Shown here: piece by piece, positions 32,223 through 40,797 of the stretch | Numbering within the stretch: the stretch's first letter is position 1 | Layout: each line of letters starts with the position of its first letter | The notes under the pieces: model-generated | Seen by the model: the letters and a program-made list of their open reading frames with translations, nothing else | Databases searched by the model: none | Told to the model about the DNA's origin: nothing | NCBI RefSeq assembly: GCF_003386205.1 | Contig: NZ_QRDY01000002.1 | Span: 558,001 to 622,000 of the forward strand | From: Cohnella lupini | Lineage (GTDB): Bacteria > Bacillota > Bacilli > Paenibacillales > Paenibacillaceae | DNA length: 64,000 bases | Direction of reading: 5' to 3' | Program-made: the position numbers and the translations under genes

Positions 32223-33500
32223 ATGCAAATGGCGCGAACTTCACGAAAAATCAAGCTGTTACTATATAGCATCAACTTCGCTCCCGAACTGACGGGAATC
32301 GGAAAGTACAACGGAGAGATGGTGAAATGGCTAGCGGAGCATGGATACGATGTAAGAGTAGTAACCGCCCCTCCCTATTATCCGCATTGGAAGATACAGA
32401 AGGGATACTCCGCTTACCGATACGGCATGGAGCATTGGAATGGGGCCAAGGTGTGGCGCTGCCCGCTGTGGGTCCCGAAGGCGGATTCGGGAACGAAACG
32501 GTTGCTGCACTTATTTTCGTTCGCGCTCTCTAGTATCCCCGTGCTGATCAGGCATATGATATGGCGGCCGGACGTGTGCTTAGTCGTCGAACCCCCGATC
32601 GCGTTGTCTCCAATGGTCGTCTTATTGTCTAAGCTTCTGAGAATTAAGACATGGCTCCACGTACAGGATTTCGAGGTGGACGCCGCTTTCGATTTGGGCA
32701 TTCTCCCCGATCGAAGGGGATTGAAGGCGCTGGTAACCGGATTGGAAGGATGGCTAATGCGGCGATTCGATACGGTCTCCTCCATTAGCGAACCCATGAC
32801 GAAGAGACTTCTGAAGAAGGGAGTGCCGCAGGGGAGAATCCGGCTGTTCCCGAATTGGGTAGACATCTCGGAGATCCATCCGCTTCCGGAAAATATCAGA
32901 AACGATATTAGGCGGGATATGGGCTTCAAGGATGGAGATTTGGTCGTGCTTTATTCGGGAAACATGGGAGAGAAGCAAGGCCTGAACACGATATTGGAGA
33001 CGGCCGAGCAATTGCGTCTCATGTCGAACGTGCATTATATCTTGTGCGGGGAAGGCGTGGTCAAGAAGAAGCTGATGGAGCAAGCCTTCGCGAAAAACTT
33101 GTCCCATGTGCGCTTCCTTCCCCTGCAGCCGGCAGAGAAGCTCAACGAGCTTCTGAATATGGCGGACGTCCATCTTCTTATGCAGAAGAAAAACGCGTCG
33201 GATCTCGTCATGCCTTCGAAGTTGACCGGCATGCTGGCTAGCGGCAGAGCGGTGATCGCAATGGCCGAGGAGTCCACCGCCGTCTATCATGTCATCGAGC
33301 AATCGCGAGCGGGTATTATCGTACCGCCCGAAGATGCGGGCAAGCTGGCGGAAGCGTTACTGTCCTTGGCGGGCAGCGCGGACGATCGCAATCAATGCGG
33401 GACGTTCGCCAGGGAATATGCGGTAGCGAACCTAGGCTACAATTCGGTAATGAACAAGTTTCAACAAACTATGTACGAAATAGGGGTCGGCATGGAATGA
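32223..33500 (+). CDS. Glycosyltransferase family 4, WcaI-like
   Basis: The protein has 425 residues with GGGAG before ATG 32223 (ATG 32229 is also possible). The N-terminus LLYSINFAPELTGIGKYNGEM and the loop APPYYPHWKI are the pattern of colanic acid transferase WcaI/WbuB. The C-terminal donor domain has LYSGNMGEKQGL, LCGEGV and the acidic SDLVMPSKLTGMLASG in place of a classical E-x7-E. WcaI members transfer a sugar from a nucleotide donor to the growing lipid-linked unit. The next gene overlaps its stop by three bases, so the pair WcaI-like/WcaF-like is coupled as in colanic-acid loci. Confidence 0.88.
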   Translation: MQMARTSRKIKLLLYSINFAPELTGIGKYNGEMVKWLAEHGYDVRVVTAPPYYPHWKIQKGYSAYRYGMEHWNGAKVWRCPLWVPKADSGTKRLLHLFSFALSSIPVLIRHMIWRPDVCLVVEPPIALSPMVVLLSKLLRIKTWLHVQDFEVDAAFDLGILPDRRGLKALVTGLEGWLMRRFDTVSSISEPMTKRLLKKGVPQGRIRLFPNWVDISEIHPLPENIRNDIRRDMGFKDGDLVVLYSGNMGEKQGLNTILETAEQLRLMSNVHYILCGEGVVKKKLMEQAFAKNLSHVRFLPLQPAEKLNELLNMADVHLLMQKKNASDLVMPSKLTGMLASGRAVIAMAEESTAVYHVIEQSRAGIIVPPEDAGKLAEALLSLAGSADDRNQCGTFAREYAVANLGYNSVMNKFQQTMYEIGVGME

Positions 33501-34099
33501 AAAATCGCGTTCGCCTGGATTTGTATGTTCAAGAGGGCTATTCGAGAGGCAGAAGCGGGCTCATCGTCTTGTTGTGGTGGCTCGTGCAATCCACGGCGTT
33601 TCGATGGTCGTTGCAGCCGATGTACGCATGGAGAAACTGGCTGCTGAAGTTATTCGGGGCCGAGATCGGTATCGGCGTCAAGGTACGTCCCACAGCCACG
33701 ATCACTTACCCTTGGAAGGTGAAAATCGGGGAACATTCATGGATCGGCGACCACGCGGAGTTGTATAGCTTGGACAGCATTACGATCGGAAACCATTGCG
33801 TAGTTTCACAAAACGGTTATCTATGCACGGGTAGCCACGATGCTTCGGATCCGCAGTTCTCGTTAATCGTTAATCCGATTCGAATCGAGGACGGGGCTTG
33901 GTTAGCTAGCGACGTGTTCGTTTATCCGGGAGTGACCGTAGGGGTTATGGCCGTAGTAGCGGCGCGAAGCACTGTATTGCGGGACGTGCCGACCAATGAG
34001 GTCCATGCCGGTACGCCGGCCAAATACATCAAGCATAGGTTCGAAACGATGGAAGAAGAAGTACCGCAGAGAACCAAGCTTCATCTCTTGAAACGATAA
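33497..34099 (+). CDS. WcaF-like hexapeptide O-acetyltransferase
   Basis: The protein has 200 residues from ATG 33497, which overlaps the preceding stop. The N-terminal part has WKVKIGEHSWIGD and TIGNHCVVSQNGYLCTGSHD, a left-handed beta-helix of hexapeptide repeats. The acceptor loop with His (TGSHDASDPQF) matches LbH_WcaF enzymes. Acetyl-CoA-dependent O-acetylation of a sugar, probably fucose or mannose in the EPS, is expected. It is the last gene of the galU operon, ending at the terminator 34098-34121. Confidence 0.88.
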   Translation: MKNRVRLDLYVQEGYSRGRSGLIVLLWWLVQSTAFRWSLQPMYAWRNWLLKLFGAEIGIGVKVRPTATITYPWKVKIGEHSWIGDHAELYSLDSITIGNHCVVSQNGYLCTGSHDASDPQFSLIVNPIRIEDGAWLASDVFVYPGVTVGVMAVVAARSTVLRDVPTNEVHAGTPAKYIKHRFETMEEEVPQRTKLHLLKR

Positions 34100-34121
34100 C
34101 AGCTGATAAAGCTGTTTTTTT
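34098..34121 (+). terminator. Terminator of the galU operon
   Basis: AACAGCT (34098-34104) pairs with AGCTGTT (from 34110), followed by a T-run; it starts inside the WcaF-like stop codon. Confidence 0.85.
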
Positions 34122-34690
34122 GTTAACGATTCAGAAGGTATAAAATTTCTATGCTTGTCCTGAATCGTCTACGATAAAACGATCAGACATTCATGAAGCC
34201 TTCAAATACGATGTATTTCAATGTATTTTTGAAGTTCGTTCAAAAATTAAGCTGGATAGAGATGTTTTTTATTCCTAATGGTCTCCGTTTGACCTATTCC
34301 TTTCATAAAAATCGATCGATAGTGATGTTCTTCATCTTTCTTTGATCGGAAAAGCGCTGGATAACTCCAATAGCAATGATTACCATTCTACTTTTGTTCA
34401 AGTTTCACAGCGGAGCATGCTTTAACCTCGAAGTGATGGACGGCGAAGCCGTTTCTCTAGCATATCAGAATCTGATTAGCGTGATACTGACGTATATTGC
34501 CGTCCCAAAGATAGCGAAGCCGTTTTACTAGATTAGATAAGAAAGATGAACGGATGCCGCGCGATAGTCGATTTTTTCCGACTATGAGCGAACCTCTAGG
34601 ATGCCGGCACAATAATCGGGTTCGCTCGTTTGCCGAATTTCCCTCCGTTTACCTGTCCGGTATCCGAGGTAAGGTACTACGCATAGGAGC
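34122..34690. other. Gene-free A/T-rich spacer with hairpins and possible gene remnants
   Basis: No credible gene was found in this stretch between convergent operons. It contains an inverted repeat ATAGTCG/CGACTAT (about 34562-34583), then GAGCGAACC/GGTTCGCTC around a 24-base loop (about 34587-34629). A 32-base stretch (34363-34394) shares 26 of 32 positions with 7404-7435. On the minus strand both encode RM(I/V)II(V/A)IG, hinting at decayed copies of a tiny membrane protein. It may be a scar of past rearrangement. Confidence 0.45.
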
Positions 34691-34691
34691 G

Positions 34692-34737
34692 AAAAAAGAT
34701 GCGCGCCCGATTTTCATTGGCGGCATCTTTACGTTTT
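34692..34737 (-). terminator. Terminator of the minus-strand island
   Basis: On the minus strand AAAGATGCCGCC pairs with GGGCGCGCATCTTT, followed by a T-run; it begins at the stop codon of the 34737-36047 gene. Confidence 0.75.
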
Positions 34738-36047
34738 TAACCCCAGTGAGCGGCGAGATCCAATCGATCGACAACGTTAACGTTGCGGAGCAAGCCATGC
34801 TGCTCGAGGAGCAAAGCGGGGTCTCTCAAGTCCTTGCCCATCACGTTAAGCTTCTCCGCGATGTCGATCAAATCCGCAAAGCCGTCGCTGAACGCGATCA
34901 GGTTGGTTACCGCGGCAATACGACGTTTCTCCGCATCCGTTCGGTTCCCGCCCGTATAAGGGTACAGTCCTCTTTTGTCGAGCTTCGGCTCGCCGTGAAC
35001 GTGGGTACATTCGTAAGTTTCGTTCGCTTCCAGCGTTTCAATGACATCCACGTACATCTGTACCGATTCCAATAGCGCTTCTTCGGAGATGAGCGAGCGG
35101 TTATCGAGCGAGGTATGATATTCCGGATATTCCCCGTACATCGTGCGCATGAGGCTTCCCATCGGAAGCTTAAAGCCTTCGCTGCAATATTGGCGCTCGT
35201 CGCTTCCGAAAGGGTTCCAGTCTACGACTTTGTAAGGCTTGCCGGATTGCTTCAAGACATGTATGGCGGCTTTGTCGGAAAGCGTGTCCCCGCGTTTGCT
35301 CTTCTTATAGGTAAAGGATTCTCCATGGCCGGCGCAGGTTACGACGAATCCCGCCGCAACCCGCCGCTTAAGCTCTTCCCCATGTTGACTCAGATAGAGC
35401 AAGGAGCCAATCGTTTCCGGCAAGTAGAGGAATCTGTAGCTGTACTTCAAATCTTTCTTCTGCAATAGATAACGGTAGACCATCGTTTGGACCAGCGGAC
35501 CGGATAGCTCGTTAATAGCCATGGAGGGGTGACATACATAAGTGGAAAGCAGAATTTCTTCGTCCGAGGCTCCTTGAATAAATCCCTCGCCGATCGTCAT
35601 ATGACCGTCTTTCAGCTCGGAATCGATAACGACCTCGTACCGTTCGTCGGTAAACTCCGGCAAACGGTCATGTTCTATGCAGAAACCCCAGTTTTCCTTG
35701 TAGTAGGACATCATGTATGGGATGGCGTTAGGAAGGTCTGGTCGGGTGTGCAGATGCTCCAGCAGTTCCTCTCTTGAAACGCTTCCCCGGAAAGGAACGC
35801 TGTAGCCCATGAGGTGAAGGTTACTGTCCGCGAAATCGATCAGCTTGCGCCCTTGACTGTCCTTCACGTAAGCTTCCCTCGCGTTCCACTCCTTCGGAAC
35901 CGTCCAATCGAAGCATTCCGTGCCCGTCGAATACTCGCGTTGCCTGATAGGCACAATCTCGCCCAGAATGCGAAGCGATTGCCTGACGCCGTCGCCTGTG
36001 ATGCTGCGGTTGATAGGGAACAGCCGGTCGAATAAATCCATAAGCAT
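34737..36047 (-). CDS. DUF4910 aminopeptidase-like protein A (zinc-peptidase fold with winged-helix tail)
   Basis: The protein has 436 residues with GGAGG before ATG 36047. The layout matches DUF4910/DUF2172 proteins: an inserted beta domain (about 35-110), an M28-like core with YVCHPSMAINELSGP (His and Asn-Glu as likely metal ligands) and YLPETIGS (Glu), and a C-terminal winged-helix part (RIAAVTNLIAFSDGFADLIDIAEKLN). These proteins recur in polysaccharide and nonulosonic-acid gene clusters. Peptidase activity is unproven, and amide hydrolysis on a sugar is possible. It is the last of three minus-strand genes from the junction near 39.02 kb. Protein B at 37649 is its paralogue. Confidence 0.82.
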   Translation of the reverse strand: MLMDLFDRLFPINRSITGDGVRQSLRILGEIVPIRQREYSTGTECFDWTVPKEWNAREAYVKDSQGRKLIDFADSNLHLMGYSVPFRGSVSREELLEHLHTRPDLPNAIPYMMSYYKENWGFCIEHDRLPEFTDERYEVVIDSELKDGHMTIGEGFIQGASDEEILLSTYVCHPSMAINELSGPLVQTMVYRYLLQKKDLKYSYRFLYLPETIGSLLYLSQHGEELKRRVAAGFVVTCAGHGESFTYKKSKRGDTLSDKAAIHVLKQSGKPYKVVDWNPFGSDERQYCSEGFKLPMGSLMRTMYGEYPEYHTSLDNRSLISEEALLESVQMYVDVIETLEANETYECTHVHGEPKLDKRGLYPYTGGNRTDAEKRRIAAVTNLIAFSDGFADLIDIAEKLNVMGKDLRDPALLLEQHGLLRNVNVVDRLDLAAHWG

Positions 36048-36065
36048 GATTCGTTTCCTCCGTTA

Positions 36066-37652
36066 TTAGAAATCGTGGTCTCCGCCAACGATGCCGGAGC
36101 TGCTTTCGCATAAATAGTAGGTTTTGATATGCGGGTTATCCGAAACGCATGTGTACCAGCCGATTCGATTGTCGAAAAAATCCCGAAGCTCGGGCTCTTC
36201 GCTTACCCGCAAGCAATAGCTGCCGTTAGGCGACAGGGTCAATCGGCGGCTCAGGGTTTCCGTATCTTGTTCTCTGTAGAAGGTTAATGTAACGGTTGCC
36301 AAGCGCGTATAGGGATTCATCGGCCCGCTGTTCATGATCCAGACGATGCCGTCTTCTTGGTCGGTTACGATCGGAGCCCAATGGAAGCTGCTCTTCTTTT
36401 GTTCGAGCGCCGGATTGAAGACATCCATGCTTTTGCAAATGTTGCTGGACAGCGAGCTCGCGTTTAATCCGTAATCTAAGCCGACCTTGAGTCTGGTCGG
36501 AAGTCTGCTGCTGCGAATCGGACGGGCGACGAGATTGGCGCTCATGGATTGCTCGGATGCGGCGATCTCGAGCTCCAGGCAGAGCGAGCGAATATCGAGA
36601 GTCTGAAGTCTGTTATCCGTAGGCGAGATGGTCTGGGCATTGCTTTTCGTGCCTAGCAGATTGCCGTCCGAATCATAGAGCTCCACATCGATCTCTAGCT
36701 CGCATGGGGAATAGATCGGATAGAAATTCACGTGCGTGTAACGATCCCCTTGGAGGGATACGGGGATAAGCATGCTAGCCGAATGCCAGCCGGGCTGAGG
36801 ATCCTGCCAATAATCGTCTTTACCGGACCTGGAAGAGCAATCGTAATACGTATGCGTCACGCTGATCGCTTCCTTCGAGCGCTGAAGATTTCCCGCGATA
36901 ATCCGGGGAAATACCCAATCCACGTCGAAGCCGATTCTGGCCGTTCCTGGTTTTCCGTCCAGAAAGCCCTGCAGATCGGTATGCCGGGCTGGGTAAACGA
37001 CTATCGTCTCGTATGGAGCGAGATAGGGAACTTCGATAGGGAAGTCCATCGTCTCTTTCTTGGCGTTAAAGAACTTCATCGAGATTCGCCCGTTCCTTAC
37101 CGGCTCGAATCCGTTGATGAAAGAGAAGAAAGGTTCGCGGTCGCCATCCGCGTACACGTTAAATCCCGCTTCCGCGACTAGCGCTTCTTGGTTGCTGTTG
37201 CGGTCTTCCGAATCGTTATACACGCGTTGCGCGGTATGTACGAGGCTGCTGAATTCGGCGCCGTAATAATTAACGACGACCGCGGGATAAGAGAATACTA
37301 GGTCGCGGGAAGAAAAAAATTCAACCTCCAAGCTTCCGGTGAATTCAGGCAGATCCTGCTTACCCGCTCCAACCAGCAAGTCGTCCAGTTCTACCCGGTA
37401 GGCTCTGGCCTGCGTAATGCGTTCGGAGGTCCGAAAGAGAATCGTGCCTTCTTTGGATCTAAGCGTGACGACGGACTGTATCTCCGGAATGCTTCGCTTG
37501 ACCATCCAATAACCGAGATAACAGATGCGCGTCTTTATTCCCGCCGTCCGAAACACGGGGAAAATAGCGGAGGAACGAAACGTCGGCTTGCGAACGATAG
37601 AGGCAGCCGAAGACGGCGCGGCATGAAGAAGATGACTGCGGTAGCTTCTCAT
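36066..37652 (-). CDS. Unknown 528-residue protein between the two DUF4910 genes
   Basis: I do not recognise this protein. It has 528 residues, with an ATG overlapping the stop of the upstream DUF4910 gene (ATGA coupling). There is no convincing signal peptide or transmembrane segment, although the first 50 residues are Arg/Ser-rich with a short hydrophobic patch (ICYLGYWMV). The rest is rich in beta-prone stretches (GSLEVEFFSSRDLVFSYPAVVV, split by turns), with repeated polar and aromatic patterns and VYPARHTDL, HTYYDCSSRSGKDDYW and VNFYPIYSPCELEIDVELYD. It looks like several beta-sandwich domains. Its fixed place between two peptidase-like genes suggests that it is their substrate, partner or scaffold; that is inference. 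Confidence 0.6.
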   Translation of the reverse strand: MRSYRSHLLHAAPSSAASIVRKPTFRSSAIFPVFRTAGIKTRICYLGYWMVKRSIPEIQSVVTLRSKEGTILFRTSERITQARAYRVELDDLLVGAGKQDLPEFTGSLEVEFFSSRDLVFSYPAVVVNYYGAEFSSLVHTAQRVYNDSEDRNSNQEALVAEAGFNVYADGDREPFFSFINGFEPVRNGRISMKFFNAKKETMDFPIEVPYLAPYETIVVYPARHTDLQGFLDGKPGTARIGFDVDWVFPRIIAGNLQRSKEAISVTHTYYDCSSRSGKDDYWQDPQPGWHSASMLIPVSLQGDRYTHVNFYPIYSPCELEIDVELYDSDGNLLGTKSNAQTISPTDNRLQTLDIRSLCLELEIAASEQSMSANLVARPIRSSRLPTRLKVGLDYGLNASSLSSNICKSMDVFNPALEQKKSSFHWAPIVTDQEDGIVWIMNSGPMNPYTRLATVTLTFYREQDTETLSRRLTLSPNGSYCLRVSEEPELRDFFDNRIGWYTCVSDNPHIKTYYLCESSSGIVGGDHDF

Positions 37653-38977
37653 TTGATCGCCTCCGCTACGGTTAAGGATGTTGCCGATGAAGCCGGGTGC
37701 TTGATAGTAACCAGTCTGTGCTTGCTTAATTCGTTAACGAAGCTTCGAACGAAGAGGAAGCCTACTCCGATGCTCTCCGCGATATCTAGGCAGCTACGTT
37801 CGCCGTTCATCAAGATTTGAATTTCTTGCAGTGCGGTATAGCCCCGCTGATCGAGCTTTGGATCGATATACAGATTGTAGTCGGTCAGATAAAGCGGTCC
37901 TTCGTAATTGCGCTCCGGAATGACGTCGGTCTCGAATATTTCGGCGATATCCTTCAGCATGGCTAACGATTCCTCCAATTTATCAAAATCGCAATTGTCG
38001 AGATTATCCCAGTCCGTATGGTAGTACGTATAGGGATGACGGCTTAGGCAAACCGTAGGAATATCGAAGCCGGGTCCGTCGTAGAACATTTCGTCGTTGC
38101 CGTACAAGCTGCGATAAGGCGCATCTAACGTACCCGTGTCATACAAGCTCAGCGCGCTGCGGGTTATCCGGTCCGCATAGCTGTTCCCATGGAAGGAGCG
38201 GGAGAAGCTGATGGGCAAGGAATTGGCCATCATGTCCAGGTAGAAGCCGTATTTCAGCTGCCGGACGTCTTTGCCATGCTCCAAAATCGCGGCTGCCGCG
38301 TAATATTCCGGACCTAGAATGAGGCGGTAAGTATAATGACGGTCGGGAACGGATTCCAAATACTTGAATAACTCGACGAGAACGGCGATGCAGGCGATCC
38401 CGTCGTTCACTTGACCCGGATGACAAGTATGGGCGGAGAAGAAGACGGTCTCGGGAGACCTTCCCGGCAATATCCAATCGACGACTTCCATTTGGCCTTG
38501 TTCGAAAGAAGTATCGACGCAAACCCGGTAATAGGCATCCGATAAGCCGTTTACGGTCGTTCTCGGAACGCTGAATCCCCACTTCGTGTTATTTTTGTGA
38601 TACTGCCAACGGTTGAGATAGATCAAGCGATCTTCATGGTCCGGATGAAAGGATATGTGCGTCAACAGCTCTTCCTTGGAGAGAATTCCGATAAACGGAG
38701 CCGAGTAGGAGTTCAAATAGAGGGGATTCCAGGCAAAATCCGCGATTCTTTCCCCGTCCAAGCTTTCGATATACGCTTCCCTCACGACCCATTTATCGGG
38801 AATCGTCCAAGTCAAGCACTTCGTTCCGGAGGGAACGGACAGCAAGTCCACCTGGAGCAGCTCCGCCAAACCCCGCGCGAATAAGGTCGTATCGTCTCCG
38901 ACGGTCACTCGGTTCAGCATAAAGTAAGGCTCGATTAATTCTCTCATTCTTTGTCGGCTTAACATGGAAAGCTCCAT
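37649..38977 (-). CDS. DUF4910 aminopeptidase-like protein B
   Basis: The protein has 442 residues with AAAGGAGG ten bases before the ATG. It has the same layout as the gene at 34737: an inserted domain (about 50-130), then SAHTCHPGQVNDGIA with the full His/Asp zinc pattern of M28 peptidases, GPEYYAAAAI (Glu), LDMM, and SRHPYTYYHTDWDN with another His. The C-terminal winged helix is ERSCLDIAESIGVGFLFVR. The metal site looks complete here, whereas protein A has Glu in place of Asp. It is the first gene of the minus-strand unit, driven by the divergent promoter region at 39009-39052 that carries a GATACA palindrome. Confidence 0.85.
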   Translation of the reverse strand: MELSMLSRQRMRELIEPYFMLNRVTVGDDTTLFARGLAELLQVDLLSVPSGTKCLTWTIPDKWVVREAYIESLDGERIADFAWNPLYLNSYSAPFIGILSKEELLTHISFHPDHEDRLIYLNRWQYHKNNTKWGFSVPRTTVNGLSDAYYRVCVDTSFEQGQMEVVDWILPGRSPETVFFSAHTCHPGQVNDGIACIAVLVELFKYLESVPDRHYTYRLILGPEYYAAAAILEHGKDVRQLKYGFYLDMMANSLPISFSRSFHGNSYADRITRSALSLYDTGTLDAPYRSLYGNDEMFYDGPGFDIPTVCLSRHPYTYYHTDWDNLDNCDFDKLEESLAMLKDIAEIFETDVIPERNYEGPLYLTDYNLYIDPKLDQRGYTALQEIQILMNGERSCLDIAESIGVGFLFVRSFVNELSKHRLVTIKHPASSATSLTVAEAIK

Positions 38978-39008
38978 GTGAAGACCTCCTTTTGTATACG
39001 TTTTGGTT

Positions 39009-39052
39009 TATTTATGTTACATATTGTATCGGCAATAATTTTACTTTATACT
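39009..39052. promoter_or_regulatory. Divergent promoter region sharing one GATACA-type palindrome
   Basis: GTTACATATTGTATC (39016-39030) is read on the minus strand as GATACAATATGTAAC. Minus promoter: TATTGC (39037-39032), palindrome in the spacer, TAAATA (39014-39009). Plus promoter: TTGTAT (39024-39029, inside the palindrome), 17-bp spacer, TATACT (39047-39052). One bound protein could control both the DUF4910 island and the SpsF operon. Confidence 0.65.
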
Positions 39053-39113
39053 ACAAATCAAGGAGAGTCAATCCCGGTTTTGTTATTCGATTACTAGACT
39101 AGGAGTGAGAAAA

Positions 39114-39899
39114 ATGAAAGTCGTAGCGATCGTCCAAGCCCGCATGGGTTCATCCCGACTGCCCGGCAAAGTCCTGCGATTATTGAATGGAAATACGGTG
39201 CTGGAGCTGATACACGAGCGTCTTTCGCAATGCCGAACGTTAGATGAAATCATCATCGCCACGAGCTTGTCGAACAACGACGATGCCATAGCCGAAGCGA
39301 TGGAACGATTGAAGATCCCGGTTTACCGCGGCGACGAGCATGACGTTCTCGACCGGTATTATCGCGTCGCAAGTTTGACCATGGCGGATGTCGTCGTCAG
39401 GATTACCGGCGATTGTCCCTTGATCGACCCCGAAATCGTCGATGCCGTCGTGGACGAATTCGTCGAACGGTATCCGTCGATCCGCTACGCGTCGAATATC
39501 CATCCTCCGACCTTTCCCGACGGACTGGACGTTGAAGTATTTTCCTACGATGCATTGGAGCGAGCTTGGAAAGAATCGGATTCCCGTTTCGAGCGCGAAC
39601 ACGTCACTCCGTTCATTCGCGGACGACCCCATTCGTTTCCGCAAGCGAATATCGAATCGACCAGGGATTATTCCGGGCTTCGGTGGACGTTGGACGAGGA
39701 GAGGGATTACGCTTTCCTGTCCGCGCTCGTCGCTAAAGCCGTCGAACATGGCATCGACCCGATGATGGCCTCATTCGAGCATTGGCTGGATATTTTGGAA
39801 CGGAATCCCGACCTTCCGGAAATTATTCGCGACATCGAGCGAAACGAAGGATCGAAAATCGTTGCCGGAGTCGAAGTCGAAGGGGGGAGAGAACCGTGA
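39114..39899 (+). CDS. SpsF-like cytidylyltransferase family protein
   Basis: The protein has 261 residues from MKVVAIVQARMGSSRLPGK, with AGGAG eight bases before ATG 39114. The opening QARMGSSRLPGK is the nucleotide-binding loop of the SpsF/NeuA group. RITGDCPLIDPEIVD and NIHPPTFPDGLDVEVF are diagnostic of SpsF, encoded in the B. subtilis spore-coat polysaccharide cluster and in nonulosonic-acid loci. It most likely activates a sugar acid or related acid with CTP. No classic PseF is present, so this protein may supply the CMP-sugar for the PseI product, or serve a separate sugar with the next two genes. It overlaps the following gene by four bases. Confidence 0.85.
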   Translation: MKVVAIVQARMGSSRLPGKVLRLLNGNTVLELIHERLSQCRTLDEIIIATSLSNNDDAIAEAMERLKIPVYRGDEHDVLDRYYRVASLTMADVVVRITGDCPLIDPEIVDAVVDEFVERYPSIRYASNIHPPTFPDGLDVEVFSYDALERAWKESDSRFEREHVTPFIRGRPHSFPQANIESTRDYSGLRWTLDEERDYAFLSALVAKAVEHGIDPMMASFEHWLDILERNPDLPEIIRDIERNEGSKIVAGVEVEGGREP

Positions 39900-40783
39900 A
39901 GCTTGGATTGGGGACGGCACAGCTCGGAATGGATTACGGAGTCGCGAACAGGAACGGACAAACCTCGATGGCGGAAGCGAGGGAAATATTGTGGGCGGCG
40001 GAGCTGAACGGAATATCGGTCATCGATACGGCGGCCGTATACGGAGACAGCGAGAGGGTACTCGGGATGTTATTGCCTAAGCAGCATCAGCATACCTTCC
40101 GAATTATTACGAAGTTACCCGGACTCCTTCCGCAAGACGGTTCGGGTATTTCATCGAACGAAGTCGTTAATCGGCTCATGGAATCGCTGCTCAGACTGAG
40201 GCAAGAGGGCGTGTACGGTGTCATTCTGCACCGTGCGGAGGATTTGCTTTCCGTATACGGAGACGAAGTCATGAAGGGACTGCAGAAGTGCAAACGGTTA
40301 GGACTCGCGAGCAAGATAGGTATCTCCGTCTATGCCGAGGACCGCGTTGAAGAATTGATCAGCCGATATCCGATAGACCTCATTCAAGTGCCGGTTAATC
40401 TTTTCGATCAGCGACTCGTCCAGAACGGATTGTTATCGCGTTGCAAGTCGCTAGGAATAGAAGTGCACGCTCGATCCGTATTTCTGCAAGGTTTACTGTG
40501 CATGGATCCGCTGGAATTGCCCGCCTATTTCCGGCCGCATACCGAACAAATACTAAGATTCCATTCTTTCGTGAAGGAGAAAGGGATGAGCCCCGTCGAG
40601 GCCGCTATGTCTTACGTGAACGATCTGCCCGTCATCGACACGTTCGTCTGCGGCGTTAACCGTCAAGAACAATTGCTTCAGTTGATTGCTTTAGCGAGCA
40701 AATCTTCCCACGGGTTCGATTACTCGGATTTTGCGTCGTCGGAACCATCGCTTCTCAATCCATCCTTATGGAAAATCAGTTGA
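39896..40783 (+). CDS. Aldo/keto reductase
   Basis: The protein has 295 residues from GTG 39896, overlapping the SpsF-like stop (GTGA), with GGGGGGAGAG upstream. The fold signature starts MKLGLGTAQLGMDYG. The catalytic residues are Asp in SVIDTAAVYG with Tyr, Lys in ITKLPG, and His in VILHRAED. Dehydrogenases of this type in SpsF-containing loci reduce a keto-sugar or aldehyde with NAD(P)H. Substrate unknown; it is tightly coupled to the cytidylyltransferase and the aminotransferase. Confidence 0.87.
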   Translation: MKLGLGTAQLGMDYGVANRNGQTSMAEAREILWAAELNGISVIDTAAVYGDSERVLGMLLPKQHQHTFRIITKLPGLLPQDGSGISSNEVVNRLMESLLRLRQEGVYGVILHRAEDLLSVYGDEVMKGLQKCKRLGLASKIGISVYAEDRVEELISRYPIDLIQVPVNLFDQRLVQNGLLSRCKSLGIEVHARSVFLQGLLCMDPLELPAYFRPHTEQILRFHSFVKEKGMSPVEAAMSYVNDLPVIDTFVCGVNRQEQLLQLIALASKSSHGFDYSDFASSEPSLLNPSLWKIS

Positions 40784-40797
40784 AAAAGGTGATCGAT

